Assembly: GCA_902471875.1 (NCBI GenBank)
Contig: CABRLN010000002.1
Coordinates: 53,205 to 117,204 of the forward strand
DNA length: 64,000 nt
Source: an uncultured Clostridium sp.
GTDB taxonomy: Bacteria; Bacillota; Clostridia; Oscillospirales; Acutalibacteraceae
Reading direction: 5' to 3'
The position numbers and the translations under genes are program-made. Below the pieces are notes generated by a model. That model was not told the origin of the DNA. It worked only from the letters and a program-made list of their open reading frames with translations, and ran no database searches. Positions 51,839 through 61,493 of the stretch are shown here, in pieces (the stretch's first letter is position 1; every line of letters begins with the position of its first letter).

Positions 51839-52882
51839 ATGAAGAGCAGTATTTTTACAATAATATTTACAGTTTTACTAATAGCAACTATTCCGTTAAT
51901 TTCTATTGCTATAGGAAAAACAAACGATAATGTACAAACTGCAGCAAGTATAACAACAAGCCCACCTTCAAATGCTGCTGAAAATAACACTGAAATTTCA
52001 ACAAACAGTAACAGTTCTTTATCACAAAGCAATAGTTTTAAAATTTATGATAGAGCTGTTAACAAAGTGATAACTGTAAATGATTATGACTTTTGCTGCG
52101 GTGCATTGGCAACAGAGACAGAAAGTGATATTCCAAGTGAGGCATTAAAGGCGCAGGCTATAGTCATACATACATATTATTCTTATTTGAGAAGTGAAAG
52201 CAGAAAAAATAATAAAGATTATGATTTTGAATGCAACAGCCAAATATGGGAAATATACGCAAATAAAAATGATATAAAAGAAAAATGGGGTGACACTTTT
52301 ATTGAAAGCTATGGGATAATAGAAAAAAATGTTAAAGAGGTTATTGACACATTTGTTTTATATAATAATAAACCGGCAATGACAAAGTATTTTGAAATAT
52401 CTTCAGGAACAACTGAGAGCTATCAAGAAATTTATGGTGATGAAATACCCTATCTCATAAATGTACCTTCCCCGTTTGATACAACAGCAAATAATTACAA
52501 AACCACTGTCAGCCTTACCTATGATGAATTTAACAAGGCAATAAAGAAAAAATATAATGACTACAAATATGATAAAGATTATCAAAAAAATATAAGTGAT
52601 TTTGAAAAAAATGATTACGGTGCTGTATTATCATTAAAAATCGGCAATAAAAGTATAAAAGGAAAAGAACTGTGCGATATAGCAAATTTAAGAAGCAATA
52701 CTTTTGAACTTGAATGTAAAGACGATAAATATATATTTACAGTTTACGGTTATGGAGAAAATATAGGTTTAAGCCAATATGGTGCCTGTAAAATGGCAGA
52801 ACAAGGGAGCTCATATGTTGATATTCTGCAATACTATTTTCCGAATACAACCATAGTAAACAATTATATACCCAAAATTTAG
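51839..52882 (+). CDS. Divergent SpoIID/LytB-domain protein
   Basis: Membrane-anchored peptidoglycan lytic transglycosylase of the SpoIID family, 347 aa. An N-terminal membrane segment (about 5-25) and a Ser/Asn-rich linker precede the domain (about 75-340). The catalytic Glu segment is present in altered form, ALATETESDIPSEALKAQAIVIHTYYSYLR, as is the C-terminal GYGENIGLSQYGACKMA. The usual GHGVGMSQ His is replaced and the zinc-binding THC pattern is not seen (FECNSQIWEIY instead). It could be the true SpoIID of engulfment or a paralogue. Confidence 0.82.
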   Translation: MKSSIFTIIFTVLLIATIPLISIAIGKTNDNVQTAASITTSPPSNAAENNTEISTNSNSSLSQSNSFKIYDRAVNKVITVNDYDFCCGALATETESDIPSEALKAQAIVIHTYYSYLRSESRKNNKDYDFECNSQIWEIYANKNDIKEKWGDTFIESYGIIEKNVKEVIDTFVLYNNKPAMTKYFEISSGTTESYQEIYGDEIPYLINVPSPFDTTANNYKTTVSLTYDEFNKAIKKKYNDYKYDKDYQKNISDFEKNDYGAVLSLKIGNKSIKGKELCDIANLRSNTFELECKDDKYIFTVYGYGENIGLSQYGACKMAEQGSSYVDILQYYFPNTTIVNNYIPKI

Positions 52883-52950
52883 CATAGATGTTAATTAGTG
52901 TGTAAGCCCCAAAAACTTAATATTGGACCAATATATCCGAAATCAAAGTT

Positions 52951-52987
52951 AAAAGCATAGAAATACTTCTTGTATTTCTATGCTTTT
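52951..52987. terminator. Bidirectional terminator between spoIID-like gene and mscS
   Basis: AAAAGCATAGAAATAC and GTATTTCTATGCTTTT form a 16-bp perfect stem around TTCTT between two converging genes. Confidence 0.92.
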
Positions 52988-53018
52988 ACACTAAACATTC
53001 TATAATAATAGTATTAAT

Positions 53019-53885
53019 TTACTTATTATTTGACCTGTTTTCAATAATTTGACATGGCATCTGTATATTATTTTCATTAAAGATTATATTGATTTTTTCT
53101 TCAATTGTATAATATAAATCCCAGTAATCTGAATTTTTACACCAAAATTTAACATCAAGAGTAAGACATTTGTCATTATGACTGAACACGCCAATAACTA
53201 TTTCTTTCTCTTTAAAAACACGGCTTTCAGTGTTAATTACACTGCGAATAAGTTCTTTAACTTTTAAAATATCATTGTTATACGCAATATTAAAAGTTAA
53301 ATCAACTCGTCTATCTTCGTTACTGGAATAATTAATTACACTAGTTGCTGTTATGTTTCTGTTTGGAATAACTACCTTTTTATTATCAACAGTATTAATA
53401 TAAGTTGAAAATAAAGATATTTTTGTTACTGTACCTTCATCAGAACCTATTTTAAGATAGTCCCCCTCTTTAAACGGGTGTGTAAAAATAAGCAAAATTC
53501 CGCTTGCAACATTACCTAAGGTATCCTGTAAAGCCAAACCTACAGTTATTGTTGCAGCACCAATAGCAGTAATTATACTGCTAACATCTACCCCCAATTG
53601 ACTTAAAGAAATTAGTATTGCAAGCAAACGAAAAACTATTAAAAGAAACGATTTAAAAAAGTATTCAGCCGATGAGTCAATTTTACTTCGTTCAATAAAT
53701 TTCATTATAAATTTTGTTAAGTATTTGGCAACAAACCAGCCAACAATAAAAATAATAACCGATAAAATAATATTGGGCAGATGTGCTAAAAATTCAGACA
53801 ATATTTTTTCAATTAAGTTTACTGATGAAAGAAGTTCGCTTTCTGCATTAGTTGCAAAAATAACTATACTTAAAGTTAATAACAT
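53019..53885 (-). CDS. MscS-family mechanosensitive channel
   Basis: Small-conductance mechanosensitive channel of about 288 aa. There are three N-terminal helices: about 3-20, 35-60 (ILSVIIFIVGWFVAKYLTKFI) and the pore helix TM3, near 95-120, with GAATITVGLALQDTLGNVASG whose Gly/Ala packing lines the pore. The cytoplasmic beta domain begins FTHPFKEGDYLKIGSDEGTVTKISLFSTYI and a C-terminal alpha/beta domain follows. ATG 53885 has GAGGTG seven bases upstream. It starts 12 bases after the MORN-protein stop, so the two form one operon. Confidence 0.93.
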   Translation of the reverse strand: MLLTLSIVIFATNAESELLSSVNLIEKILSEFLAHLPNIILSVIIFIVGWFVAKYLTKFIMKFIERSKIDSSAEYFFKSFLLIVFRLLAILISLSQLGVDVSSIITAIGAATITVGLALQDTLGNVASGILLIFTHPFKEGDYLKIGSDEGTVTKISLFSTYINTVDNKKVVIPNRNITATSVINYSSNEDRRVDLTFNIAYNNDILKVKELIRSVINTESRVFKEKEIVIGVFSHNDKCLTLDVKFWCKNSDYWDLYYTIEEKINIIFNENNIQMPCQIIENRSNNK

Positions 53886-53897
53886 TGCAAACACCTC

Positions 53898-56549
53898 TTA
53901 TTGTTCAATACGATAATAAATAATATTTGAAAATTTTACAGGCTTTGTATTTACTAGTGGGGTGTCTGAAAATGTACCTTTAACTACTGTACCATCACCA
54001 AAATATATAATACCGTTGCCACAAGGAGTACCGTTCTTAAAATATCCTGTGTACCTATGGTCAACATATAAAATTGTACCCTTACCGTCAGGTACACCGT
54101 CACTTAATTGTCCTGAATACACTCCGTCTAACATAGGTTGTTCCACAACAAATTCTTTTGAATGTCTGAATTTTTCATAGTCGGTATCCTTTAACTTGGC
54201 AACATATTCAAGAGGCTCTAAATCCTTAAGTGATACCTTCATGCTTTTTAATGGTTCACCGTTTTTAAATATACCCTCAAACTGCTTTTCACCATAATCA
54301 CTAAAAACACAGCCCATTCCCTCACGGATATTATCTTTTACATTGCCGTCGTAAATGATGCTTGAACCATCAGAAGAATATTCATGCATATACTCACATT
54401 CGCCATTTACATAAATGCACTCACGAATAAGAATATTGTTTTTAATTATATTAACCCTGCCGTTTGGCAAGCCGTTTAGAAAGTTGCCTGCCATTGATGT
54501 TTCATTGTCTAATTTTAATATTCCTGCTCCGTTATATTTGTTGTCAGACCACATACCGCAATATTCCTGTTTAGAATTGTTGTAGCTTATTCCAAAACCG
54601 CTGAACAAATCGTTTTCAAAGGTACCCATATAGACACATTCGCCATCCTTATACAATCTGCCTGTACCGGATTTTACACCGTCTGAAAGCTGACCGTCAT
54701 AATATTTAACTCCGTTTATATAGCAAATACCGTTTCCGTCAGGCTTTTCGTTATTGACCGTACCATAATATATAATTATGCCGTACTGGTTATATATTGA
54801 AAGCTTACCTTTTGCTTCACCGTTTACAAACCTGCCTACACAATAAACGCCGTCGGGTTTATACAGTTTTCCTTCGCCATTATATACGCCTTTTTTCCAC
54901 TGTCCTGTATAAATAATATTTGCATTTTTGTCCTTTAATTCACCCGTACCGCTTGGTAAGCCGCTTAAAAATTCACCTTTATAAACATTGCCGTTTTCAT
55001 AAAATAATGTACCTTTTCCACTATAAACATTACGTTTAAATGTTCCTGTATATTTTATAGAACCATCAATATTAAACGTAGTACCGCTACCATCTTTATT
55101 ACCGTTTTTATAATCGCCGTTGTAAAGAAGAACACCATTAGATGATATTATTGTGCCTTTATTTAAAATCTCACCGTTTTCTGTCCTTGGTATAAACATT
55201 TCTCCATTTTCAGTGTTAAATGTTACACCTGTGCTGTTTTTTGCAAAGGAATTACCTGCAAACAATAAATTACCTGCTTTATCGAATTTGGCAAGAATAT
55301 ATTCCTTACTGTTGTTAGTAAAATCAGCCACTGTCATACATCCATCAGTAGCTCTGAACTCTATGCCAATACCCTCGTATTTGTCATCTTTATAATTACC
55401 AATATGAGAAACTTTACCTGTTTTAAAATATGAAACTCCAAAACCATTTTTCAAATCACCCGAATATTCTCCCTCGTATAAGGTTTTTCCTTTACTAGTA
55501 GCTGTTCGGCCATATCCGCAACGATTATTACTGCTATCAAGGTCTCCGTAATATATTCCTTTTTCTTTTTGAGAAATCATTACATTTTTATCAGCAGAAA
55601 TAAGTGCAGTATCACTGCTTTTCTTTTTTAATAACTTAGGTGTTTCATGAAGATGATTTTCAAAATTATTTTTGTTTAATTCAACAGTGTTGTTAGTAAT
55701 AACATCTTCATCTTCATGAATATTCAAATCATTCGTAAAGTTATTATCAAGCTGCTGGTTCTTATCTTCAAAATCGTTTATTTGAGGGACTTTGTCTAAT
55801 TCACTTTGTCCGAAAACATTTGTGGTATCAGCAAAATTAGAAAAAACAGCATCGGAATTAAAGTTTGAAATATTAAAATAAGTTTTCACATTTTCATGTT
55901 GAACAAAAGGTTTTTCAATGTAACCTTTTTGATGTAATATGTTATTCCACTGCTTTTCAGTTTCGTCGTCACCAAAATAATATGTAATACCGTTTACTGT
56001 TGCTTTAACATTAGGACAACATCTATTAAGAGCAACTGTTAATAGCTCATTATTTTCACAGTTCTCAAGTACATACAATATTTGAGGAAATGAAGTTACA
56101 CCGTCATAAAGTGCTATTGCAGCCTTATCATCATTTAACCACGGCATTAGTGACACACTGGCTTGGTTGGGATTGTTTATAAAATATTCTGTTTTTTGCC
56201 AAATATGCGAATGATTAAAATATGCTTTCTTATTAATAAAACCATTTGCGGATTTATAGATAATTACATATCCTGACGGCTCTGTAATTAAATCTTCTAT
56301 AATCACATTATTAGCTGTAGCCCTCCACTTAAATTTGCCATTTGGAAGTATTTGATATAAATAAGTATATCTTATACCGTTTACTGAAAAAGATACTTTA
56401 TTTTTAGTTTTCTTTCCCCTCGATGTAAAATATTTATTTCTGGCGTCAGTAAGAATATCTGCTGCTACTGAGTTAATTTCTAAAGAATTATAGAATACAT
56501 TTAAATAAATGCAGGACTTATCGGGTAAATTATTTAATTGATTAATCAT
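53898..56549 (-). CDS. MORN-repeat protein with unknown N-terminal domain
   Basis: An 883-aa protein without signal peptide or membrane helix. Residues about 1-220 form an unknown domain (two halves ending WLNDDKAAIALYDGVTSFPQ and GITYYFGDDETEKQW), then a charged Asn-rich linker to about 325. The rest is about 17 MORN repeats of 20-24 residues such as YEGEYSGDLKNGFGVSYF, YTGTFKRNVYSGKGTLFY and YTGYFKNGTPCGNGIIYF. MORN repeats fold as a beta ribbon and often bind lipid headgroups or build scaffolds. Co-transcription with MscS suggests a membrane-associated role (inference). GGAGG precedes ATG 56549. Confidence 0.88.
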   Translation of the reverse strand: MINQLNNLPDKSCIYLNVFYNSLEINSVAADILTDARNKYFTSRGKKTKNKVSFSVNGIRYTYLYQILPNGKFKWRATANNVIIEDLITEPSGYVIIYKSANGFINKKAYFNHSHIWQKTEYFINNPNQASVSLMPWLNDDKAAIALYDGVTSFPQILYVLENCENNELLTVALNRCCPNVKATVNGITYYFGDDETEKQWNNILHQKGYIEKPFVQHENVKTYFNISNFNSDAVFSNFADTTNVFGQSELDKVPQINDFEDKNQQLDNNFTNDLNIHEDEDVITNNTVELNKNNFENHLHETPKLLKKKSSDTALISADKNVMISQKEKGIYYGDLDSSNNRCGYGRTATSKGKTLYEGEYSGDLKNGFGVSYFKTGKVSHIGNYKDDKYEGIGIEFRATDGCMTVADFTNNSKEYILAKFDKAGNLLFAGNSFAKNSTGVTFNTENGEMFIPRTENGEILNKGTIISSNGVLLYNGDYKNGNKDGSGTTFNIDGSIKYTGTFKRNVYSGKGTLFYENGNVYKGEFLSGLPSGTGELKDKNANIIYTGQWKKGVYNGEGKLYKPDGVYCVGRFVNGEAKGKLSIYNQYGIIIYYGTVNNEKPDGNGICYINGVKYYDGQLSDGVKSGTGRLYKDGECVYMGTFENDLFSGFGISYNNSKQEYCGMWSDNKYNGAGILKLDNETSMAGNFLNGLPNGRVNIIKNNILIRECIYVNGECEYMHEYSSDGSSIIYDGNVKDNIREGMGCVFSDYGEKQFEGIFKNGEPLKSMKVSLKDLEPLEYVAKLKDTDYEKFRHSKEFVVEQPMLDGVYSGQLSDGVPDGKGTILYVDHRYTGYFKNGTPCGNGIIYFGDGTVVKGTFSDTPLVNTKPVKFSNIIYYRIEQ

Positions 56550-56648
56550 TTTAATCCTCCGCAAATTTCATAAATAACCATTATATATATTACTACAATT
56601 TACGCATTTTTGCAATAAACACATAAAACATTATTTTTATAATAATAA

Positions 56649-56688
56649 AAACAGATGGTTAATCCTTTACTTGGTTAACCATCTGTTT
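56649..56688 (-). terminator. Terminator of the cdaA-cdaR operon
   Basis: AAACAGATGGTTAA pairs with TTAACCATCTGTTT (14 bp) around 12 bases; the minus-strand continuation TTTTTATTATT is T-rich. The remaining 56565-56648 shows nothing. Confidence 0.92.
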
Positions 56689-56742
56689 AATGCCGATATA
56701 AGATATTTCTCTGAAAATAATCTAATATAATTCTTTATATTA

Positions 56743-58041
56743 TTAACTTGTTTTTTTAACAGATACATTCACAGTATAATCATTAATACACCAACAACTA
56801 TCTGACGAAGTAATTTCAATATTTACCGACACCTCTTGTGAACCCTCAAATCCATTTCCGAGGGTGCTTAAATCTACTGTTGATTTTATATCATCTGCAG
56901 TTATTGTATCTATTTGGTCTGTTGGTCCTGCAACAGTAATACTGATTGATTTCGTTGAAACCTCTGCAGTATATCCGTCAGGAACAGATACAGGAGTAAA
57001 ATCAGATATATTTAAAACTGTTGTAGAATACCCACTTAAATTTAAAGAAATTTTCGCCTGTTCTTCGTTGCTTATATCAACACAGCCTTTTGGTAATGAG
57101 ATATTACTGGTCATTTGAGTTGTAGTAGGCTCCAAGGTTTTAAAATCAATTGGATCAAGCTTGATTTCGTCAAGCATATCAAGAACATCCTCAGTTCCTG
57201 CAACGGTTATTTTAGAAGGCTTAACTGTTGCAATTTTTGTAACATCTATACCATTCGGTACATTTATAAATGTTGGAACAACATTAATTTCTTTTTTAGG
57301 TAATATTTGAATGGTTACATCAACTGTTTTTGGCGAAACATTCAACAAATCACTTGTAACTTCCTCGCCATCAGAATCAAGCAGTTTAACCTCAAGTTTT
57401 TTGGTTATATTAGAACTGTGTTCTCCGGTAATTTTATCAGAAACCTGCACCTTGCTAACTTTTTTAACTTCTTGCTCAGGACCTGTAACTGTTACAACAT
57501 CGTTAGAAATAACAGGTTGAGCTAAATAGTAACCCGAAATAGTATCATTACTACTTATTGGCAGAGTAACTTCTGAAGTATCTATGTTTTTTTCTACCGT
57601 AAATTCTTGCTGCTTCTCTTTATCAACAGTTATGTTAATTACAGATGGTGTTACCGAAACAATTTCATAGTCAGATTTCACACCGACTTTCTTTGCTAAA
57701 AGGCTTATAGCATAAGTATCAGCAACATTAATACTGCTTGTATTTTGACCAACAACTTGAATATCATTTTTAGATATTGATCCTGCTGTTAACCTATTAC
57801 CTTTAATTTGAACTGTAACCTTTTCATTTCCGCCACGATAAACCTTTAAACCTTCGGCCGAAGATTCCTCAGGTAATTCTATTGTAACCGGAACATCAGA
57901 TATTGATACAGTACTTTCTTCTTCGGAAGCAGACGCAAAGGCAACCCAAAAAACACAAGCAAGAACAAAAGAAAGCAACAAGAGAAATTTCGTATTATCA
58001 AATAAACCTCGTGCATTAATTTTCTTTTTCTTCTTTTCCAT
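56743..58041 (-). CDS. cdaR: YbbR-domain regulator of c-di-AMP synthesis
   Basis: A 432-aa protein with one N-terminal membrane helix (about 15-37) and four outer YbbR domains of about 80-90 residues each, recognisable by repeated PxxVxVxG-type strands (QPVISNDVVTVTGPEQEV, KPSKITVAGTEDVLD, TKSISITVAGPTDQID). In Bacillus and Listeria CdaR binds CdaA and adjusts its activity. Its start overlaps the cdaA end by 26 bases. glmM, the usual third gene, is missing; a terminator follows directly. Confidence 0.92.
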   Translation of the reverse strand: MEKKKKKINARGLFDNTKFLLLLSFVLACVFWVAFASASEEESTVSISDVPVTIELPEESSAEGLKVYRGGNEKVTVQIKGNRLTAGSISKNDIQVVGQNTSSINVADTYAISLLAKKVGVKSDYEIVSVTPSVINITVDKEKQQEFTVEKNIDTSEVTLPISSNDTISGYYLAQPVISNDVVTVTGPEQEVKKVSKVQVSDKITGEHSSNITKKLEVKLLDSDGEEVTSDLLNVSPKTVDVTIQILPKKEINVVPTFINVPNGIDVTKIATVKPSKITVAGTEDVLDMLDEIKLDPIDFKTLEPTTTQMTSNISLPKGCVDISNEEQAKISLNLSGYSTTVLNISDFTPVSVPDGYTAEVSTKSISITVAGPTDQIDTITADDIKSTVDLSTLGNGFEGSQEVSVNIEITSSDSCWCINDYTVNVSVKKTS

Positions 58042-58948
58042 TTGAGCTTTTCTTATCCTTTCTTATTGATGAAAATATTGGAATATAATCAACAAAATTA
58101 TTTTTAGAATATTCAGGAAGTATAAGTCTTTCTAATTTACTATTAAGCTCATCACTATCTTCCATTTTATTTAACCTTCCTTGGCAGGCAACAGATATTC
58201 CGCCCGTTTCTTCAGAAACAATAACTACAACAGCGTCTGATTCCTCGCTCATACCAATAGCAGCACGATGTCTTGTTCCTAAATTAACATCAACATCTTG
58301 ATTTCTTTTTGTAAGCGGCAAAATACAACCGGCGGCATACACTTTGCCATTGCGTATAATTACCGCTCCATCATGTAATGGTGCTTTGTTAAAAAACATA
58401 TTGCCTAACAAAGAAACAGATGGTTCGGCGTCTAAAATAGTACCTGTATTTACTATATCTCCTAGTTTTGTTTCACGTTCAAATACTATTAAAGCTCCAA
58501 CCTTTTTTTTACTGAAGTTTTTTGCTATTGTAACAACATCCTTAATACACTTTTTGTTAATTTCATATATTTTTTCGGCTTCATCCTGATTTGAAAATCC
58601 AAATGTTTTTGAAATTTTATTTCGCCCTATTTTTTCTAGAACATTACGAATTTCCGGCTGGAAAATGATAATAATAATTAATACACCAAATTCCATAAAC
58701 ATTCTTAAAATTGCCGTAAACATTGTTAAATTCAAAAAAGCAGATATAACATAAATTAAAATTAATAAAATTGCACCCTTTAGCAACTGTACAGCCTTAG
58801 TATCACGTACAAACTTTATTAGTGCATATATTACTAATGTAACGCACAAAATGTCAATAACATCTTTTAATTCAAAAGTTTTTATAACAGATAAAAAGGA
58901 CTGAAACCATGACAATATAATATCCATGATTTTTTCATTCCATTCCAT
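58016..58948 (-). CDS. cdaA: Diadenylate cyclase CdaA
   Basis: Makes the second messenger c-di-AMP from two ATP, controlling potassium and wall homeostasis; 310 aa. Three N-terminal helices (about 25-45, 55-75, 80-100) anchor it. The DAC domain follows FQPEIRNVLEKIGR, with catalytic motifs LHDGAVIIRNGKVYAAGCILPL (DGA) near 190 and LGTRHRAAIGMSE (RHR) near 225. A short Lys/Ser-rich tail ends the protein. An internal ATG seven codons downstream is an alternative start. Confidence 0.96.
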   Translation of the reverse strand: MEWNEKIMDIILSWFQSFLSVIKTFELKDVIDILCVTLVIYALIKFVRDTKAVQLLKGAILLILIYVISAFLNLTMFTAILRMFMEFGVLIIIIIFQPEIRNVLEKIGRNKISKTFGFSNQDEAEKIYEINKKCIKDVVTIAKNFSKKKVGALIVFERETKLGDIVNTGTILDAEPSVSLLGNMFFNKAPLHDGAVIIRNGKVYAAGCILPLTKRNQDVDVNLGTRHRAAIGMSEESDAVVVIVSEETGGISVACQGRLNKMEDSDELNSKLERLILPEYSKNNFVDYIPIFSSIRKDKKSSNGKEEKEN

Positions 58949-59043
58949 AGTAACTTTAAATTGAATTATGAAAACAAATAGTTACATTTCATAATTGTAC
59001 ATAAATAATTTTATCACAAATTTAAAAAAAGTACACTACTTTA

Positions 59044-60204
59044 TTAGATTTTTTTTGAATTTAAAATGGAAATGCTTTTAACAGCCTTAACAGCCGCCGT
59101 AATATGACTAATATTGTTAAAATATGACAAAGAAATTCTTACCGCACCTGTTTCTTCAGTACCTAATTTTTTATGTGCAAGAGGTGCACAGTGCAGTCCC
59201 GCCCTTACGGCAATGTTATATTTATCACTTAAAATTCTTGCTACATCTTCACTTGCCATATTATTAATGTTAAAGGAAAGAAGGGGTGCATGGTATTCTT
59301 CACTTGGCTGTGGTGTGTATAAAATAACACCATCTATCTTTTTTAAATTATCATATAAATTTGTAAGCAGTGTAAACTCATGCTTGTGTATTTTTTCTAT
59401 AGTTATTTTATTAATAAATTCTATACCTTTTAGCAATCCACAAATACCGGGAAGATTACAGGTTCCGCTTTCAAATTTATCGGGTAAATTATCAGGCTGT
59501 GCAACCTCTAAAGAACTGCTGCCTGTTCCGCCACATACAAGCGGTGATATTAAGTCGGGCTCCTTAATATATAATATACCTGTTCCCATTGGCCCCATTA
59601 ACCCTTTATGGCCTGCTGACGCAAGAAAGTCAACATTCATTTCTTGTACATCTGTTTTTATAATACCTGATGTTTGTGCAGTATCCACCAACACTTTTAT
59701 GCCATACTGATGTGCTAATGCTGTAATTCTGCCAACTGGCAAAATAGTTCCTGTTACATTAGAGGCATGTGTTACAATAATTAGTTTTGTGCGGTCATTA
59801 ATTAATTGTCTGAAATTATTGACTGTTTCATCAAAATCACCATGAACAACCTTTGCAACTGAATAAGATACTCCCTTTTTACTCAGTTGATGCAACGGTC
59901 GTAAAACTGAGTTGTGCTCAAGTTCTGACACAATAACATGGTCACCGGAATGTAAATATCCCATAATAACTGTATTTATAGCATGGGTACAGTTTAATGT
60001 AAAAATAATATTCTCAACATTTTCTGTATTGTAAAACTGTGCCGCTAATTCTCTGCATTTATAAACTTGTTCTGCCGCTAACAACGACATTTTATGTCCG
60101 CTTCTGCCAGGGTTTGCACCAAAATTTTGCTGTGCATTATTTACAGATTGATATACGGATTTGGGTTTTGGAAAAGTTGTTGCAGAATTATCTAAATAAA
60201 TCAT
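59044..60204 (-). CDS. Class V PLP cysteine desulfurase
   Basis: NifS/CsdA-type enzyme that takes sulfur (or selenium) from cysteine (selenocysteine); 386 aa. The start is YLDNSATTFPKPKSV. PLP-binding residues are in THASNVTGTILPV (His) and VDTAQTSG (Asp), and the Schiff-base Lys in ASAGHKGLMGPMGTG near 208. The catalytic Cys loop is RAGLHCAPLAHKKLGT near 340. It overlaps the Se/S-carrier-like gene by four bases, so the partner is probably the acceptor of the persulfide or selenide. No SufU/IscU or selD gene is adjacent. Confidence 0.9.
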   Translation of the reverse strand: MIYLDNSATTFPKPKSVYQSVNNAQQNFGANPGRSGHKMSLLAAEQVYKCRELAAQFYNTENVENIIFTLNCTHAINTVIMGYLHSGDHVIVSELEHNSVLRPLHQLSKKGVSYSVAKVVHGDFDETVNNFRQLINDRTKLIIVTHASNVTGTILPVGRITALAHQYGIKVLVDTAQTSGIIKTDVQEMNVDFLASAGHKGLMGPMGTGILYIKEPDLISPLVCGGTGSSSLEVAQPDNLPDKFESGTCNLPGICGLLKGIEFINKITIEKIHKHEFTLLTNLYDNLKKIDGVILYTPQPSEEYHAPLLSFNINNMASEDVARILSDKYNIAVRAGLHCAPLAHKKLGTEETGAVRISLSYFNNISHITAAVKAVKSISILNSKKI

Positions 60205-60431
60205 TTGTAAACTTCACCTTCGGTCACTCCTAAAATATTAATATTATTATCTTGCAATATTTGTAAAGCTTTATCGGCATTTTTGGTTACCACAAGACTA
60301 TAACCACAGCCTTTTTGAGCAGTAATTTTTGATGTTTTAATAATATCGGTATAAATACCATAATTTCTTAAAATAGATTTACCCTTCATTGCGTAGGTTA
60401 TTGAAGACACCGAAATAAACTGCCTTGACAT
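60201..60431 (-). CDS. DUF3343 putative Se/S carrier protein
   Basis: A 76-aa protein of the DUF3343 family, described in Pfam as Se/S-carrier-protein-like. The beta-alpha-beta core SSITYAMKGKSILRNYGI is followed by a conserved Cys in AQKGCGYSLVV, the likely sulfur- or selenium-carrying residue. The start is set by AGAGGTGA before ATG 60431; the open frame goes seven codons further upstream. It is coupled to the cysteine desulfurase (ATGA overlap), which supports a relay between the two. Confidence 0.87.
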   Translation of the reverse strand: MSRQFISVSSITYAMKGKSILRNYGIYTDIIKTSKITAQKGCGYSLVVTKNADKALQILQDNNINILGVTEGEVYK

Positions 60432-60538
60432 ATACTTCACCTCTTTATTCATTTAAACTCAATACTTTTTTAACATATTATGCTTTTATTTATTTATTAG
60501 TGAAATATAAAAGCAAAAATCTATAAGGTATAAAATAT

Positions 60539-60574
60539 TATAAATCCCCTAATGCATACACTAGGGGATTTATA
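60539..60574 (-). terminator. Terminator after cwlD
   Basis: TATAAATCCCCTA pairs with TAGGGGATTTATA (13 bp) around 10 bases, 30 bases beyond the amidase stop. The minus-strand continuation is A/T-rich (ATATTTTATACC). Confidence 0.85.
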
Positions 60575-60604
60575 ATTGCTTATTCGGAAATTCTAATTAA
60601 TCTT

Positions 60605-61327
60605 TCAAATCATGTTGTTTTTGTTAATATATTCAAGACAACCACAATATATTGAAAATGCCATTTGCTTTTGATAATTGTCTGTTTTCAGCTTAGCAAG
60701 CTCACTATTGTTTGAAAGAAATCCGCATTCAACAATTACTGACGGATTATTGCAATTATACAGTAAATATATACTTTTGGTTGCCGCTTTATTTTCTCTA
60801 GTATTATCAGGCTGAAGCATACCTGTTACTGACGTACGTATGTTTTCGGCCAAGACTTCACTTTCTTTGTTGTTGGGCGAATAAAAAATTTGTGTACCAC
60901 TATATTTTTCCTGTTCAAATTTATTCTGATGAATACTGATAACAATAGAATTGTTATCTTCGTTAAAAATTTTTAACCTGTTATGCATATCAGAAACCTT
61001 TTTTGATTTAATCGTTTCGTTACCTTGATCGTAAATAGCAATATCTGTTGTTCGTGTCATTTTAGTTTTAAAACCACTAGAAGTAAACAGTTGATTAAGC
61101 TGTTTTGCAATTTTTAAGTTTATATCCTTTTCATTTGTTCCATCATTGGCAACCGCACCGCCGTCTTCACCGCCGTGACCCGCATCAATAACTATGGTAG
61201 GCAGCTTGCTTTCCTCTGCGCTTACTAAAAACACAGCATTGCCGCCTACAAGCAATAAAGCAGAACAAGCAACCAACACTATTGTGATAAATATAGATTT
61301 AATAAATTTGTTTACGCTAATTACCAT
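60605..61327 (-). CDS. cwlD: N-acetylmuramoyl-L-alanine amidase CwlD
   Basis: Zinc amidase (Amidase_3) of 240 aa that strips peptides from muramic acid. In spore formers CwlD prepares muramic-delta-lactam of the cortex. The N-terminal membrane segment is about 10-30. Zinc ligands lie in VIDAGHGGEDGGA (His), NEKDINLKI (Glu) and SIHQNKF (His), and the catalytic Glu in IVECGFLSNNSE. CwlD-like length without cell-wall-binding repeats supports the assignment. AGAGG precedes the ATG. Confidence 0.88.
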   Translation of the reverse strand: MVISVNKFIKSIFITIVLVACSALLLVGGNAVFLVSAEESKLPTIVIDAGHGGEDGGAVANDGTNEKDINLKIAKQLNQLFTSSGFKTKMTRTTDIAIYDQGNETIKSKKVSDMHNRLKIFNEDNNSIVISIHQNKFEQEKYSGTQIFYSPNNKESEVLAENIRTSVTGMLQPDNTRENKAATKSIYLLYNCNNPSVIVECGFLSNNSELAKLKTDNYQKQMAFSIYCGCLEYINKNNMI

Positions 61328-61493
61328 TTTATAAACCTCTTACTTGCAGCATTTACTTATTTATTTTATATGGGGTAATTTTATTTTATATTACACAATT
61401 TTTTTAATATGAATAATATTTTTATTTACAGTAGTGTATTAATTATTTTTGTGATATAATAAATACTTAAGAATGTTGAAATGGGTGTGAATT

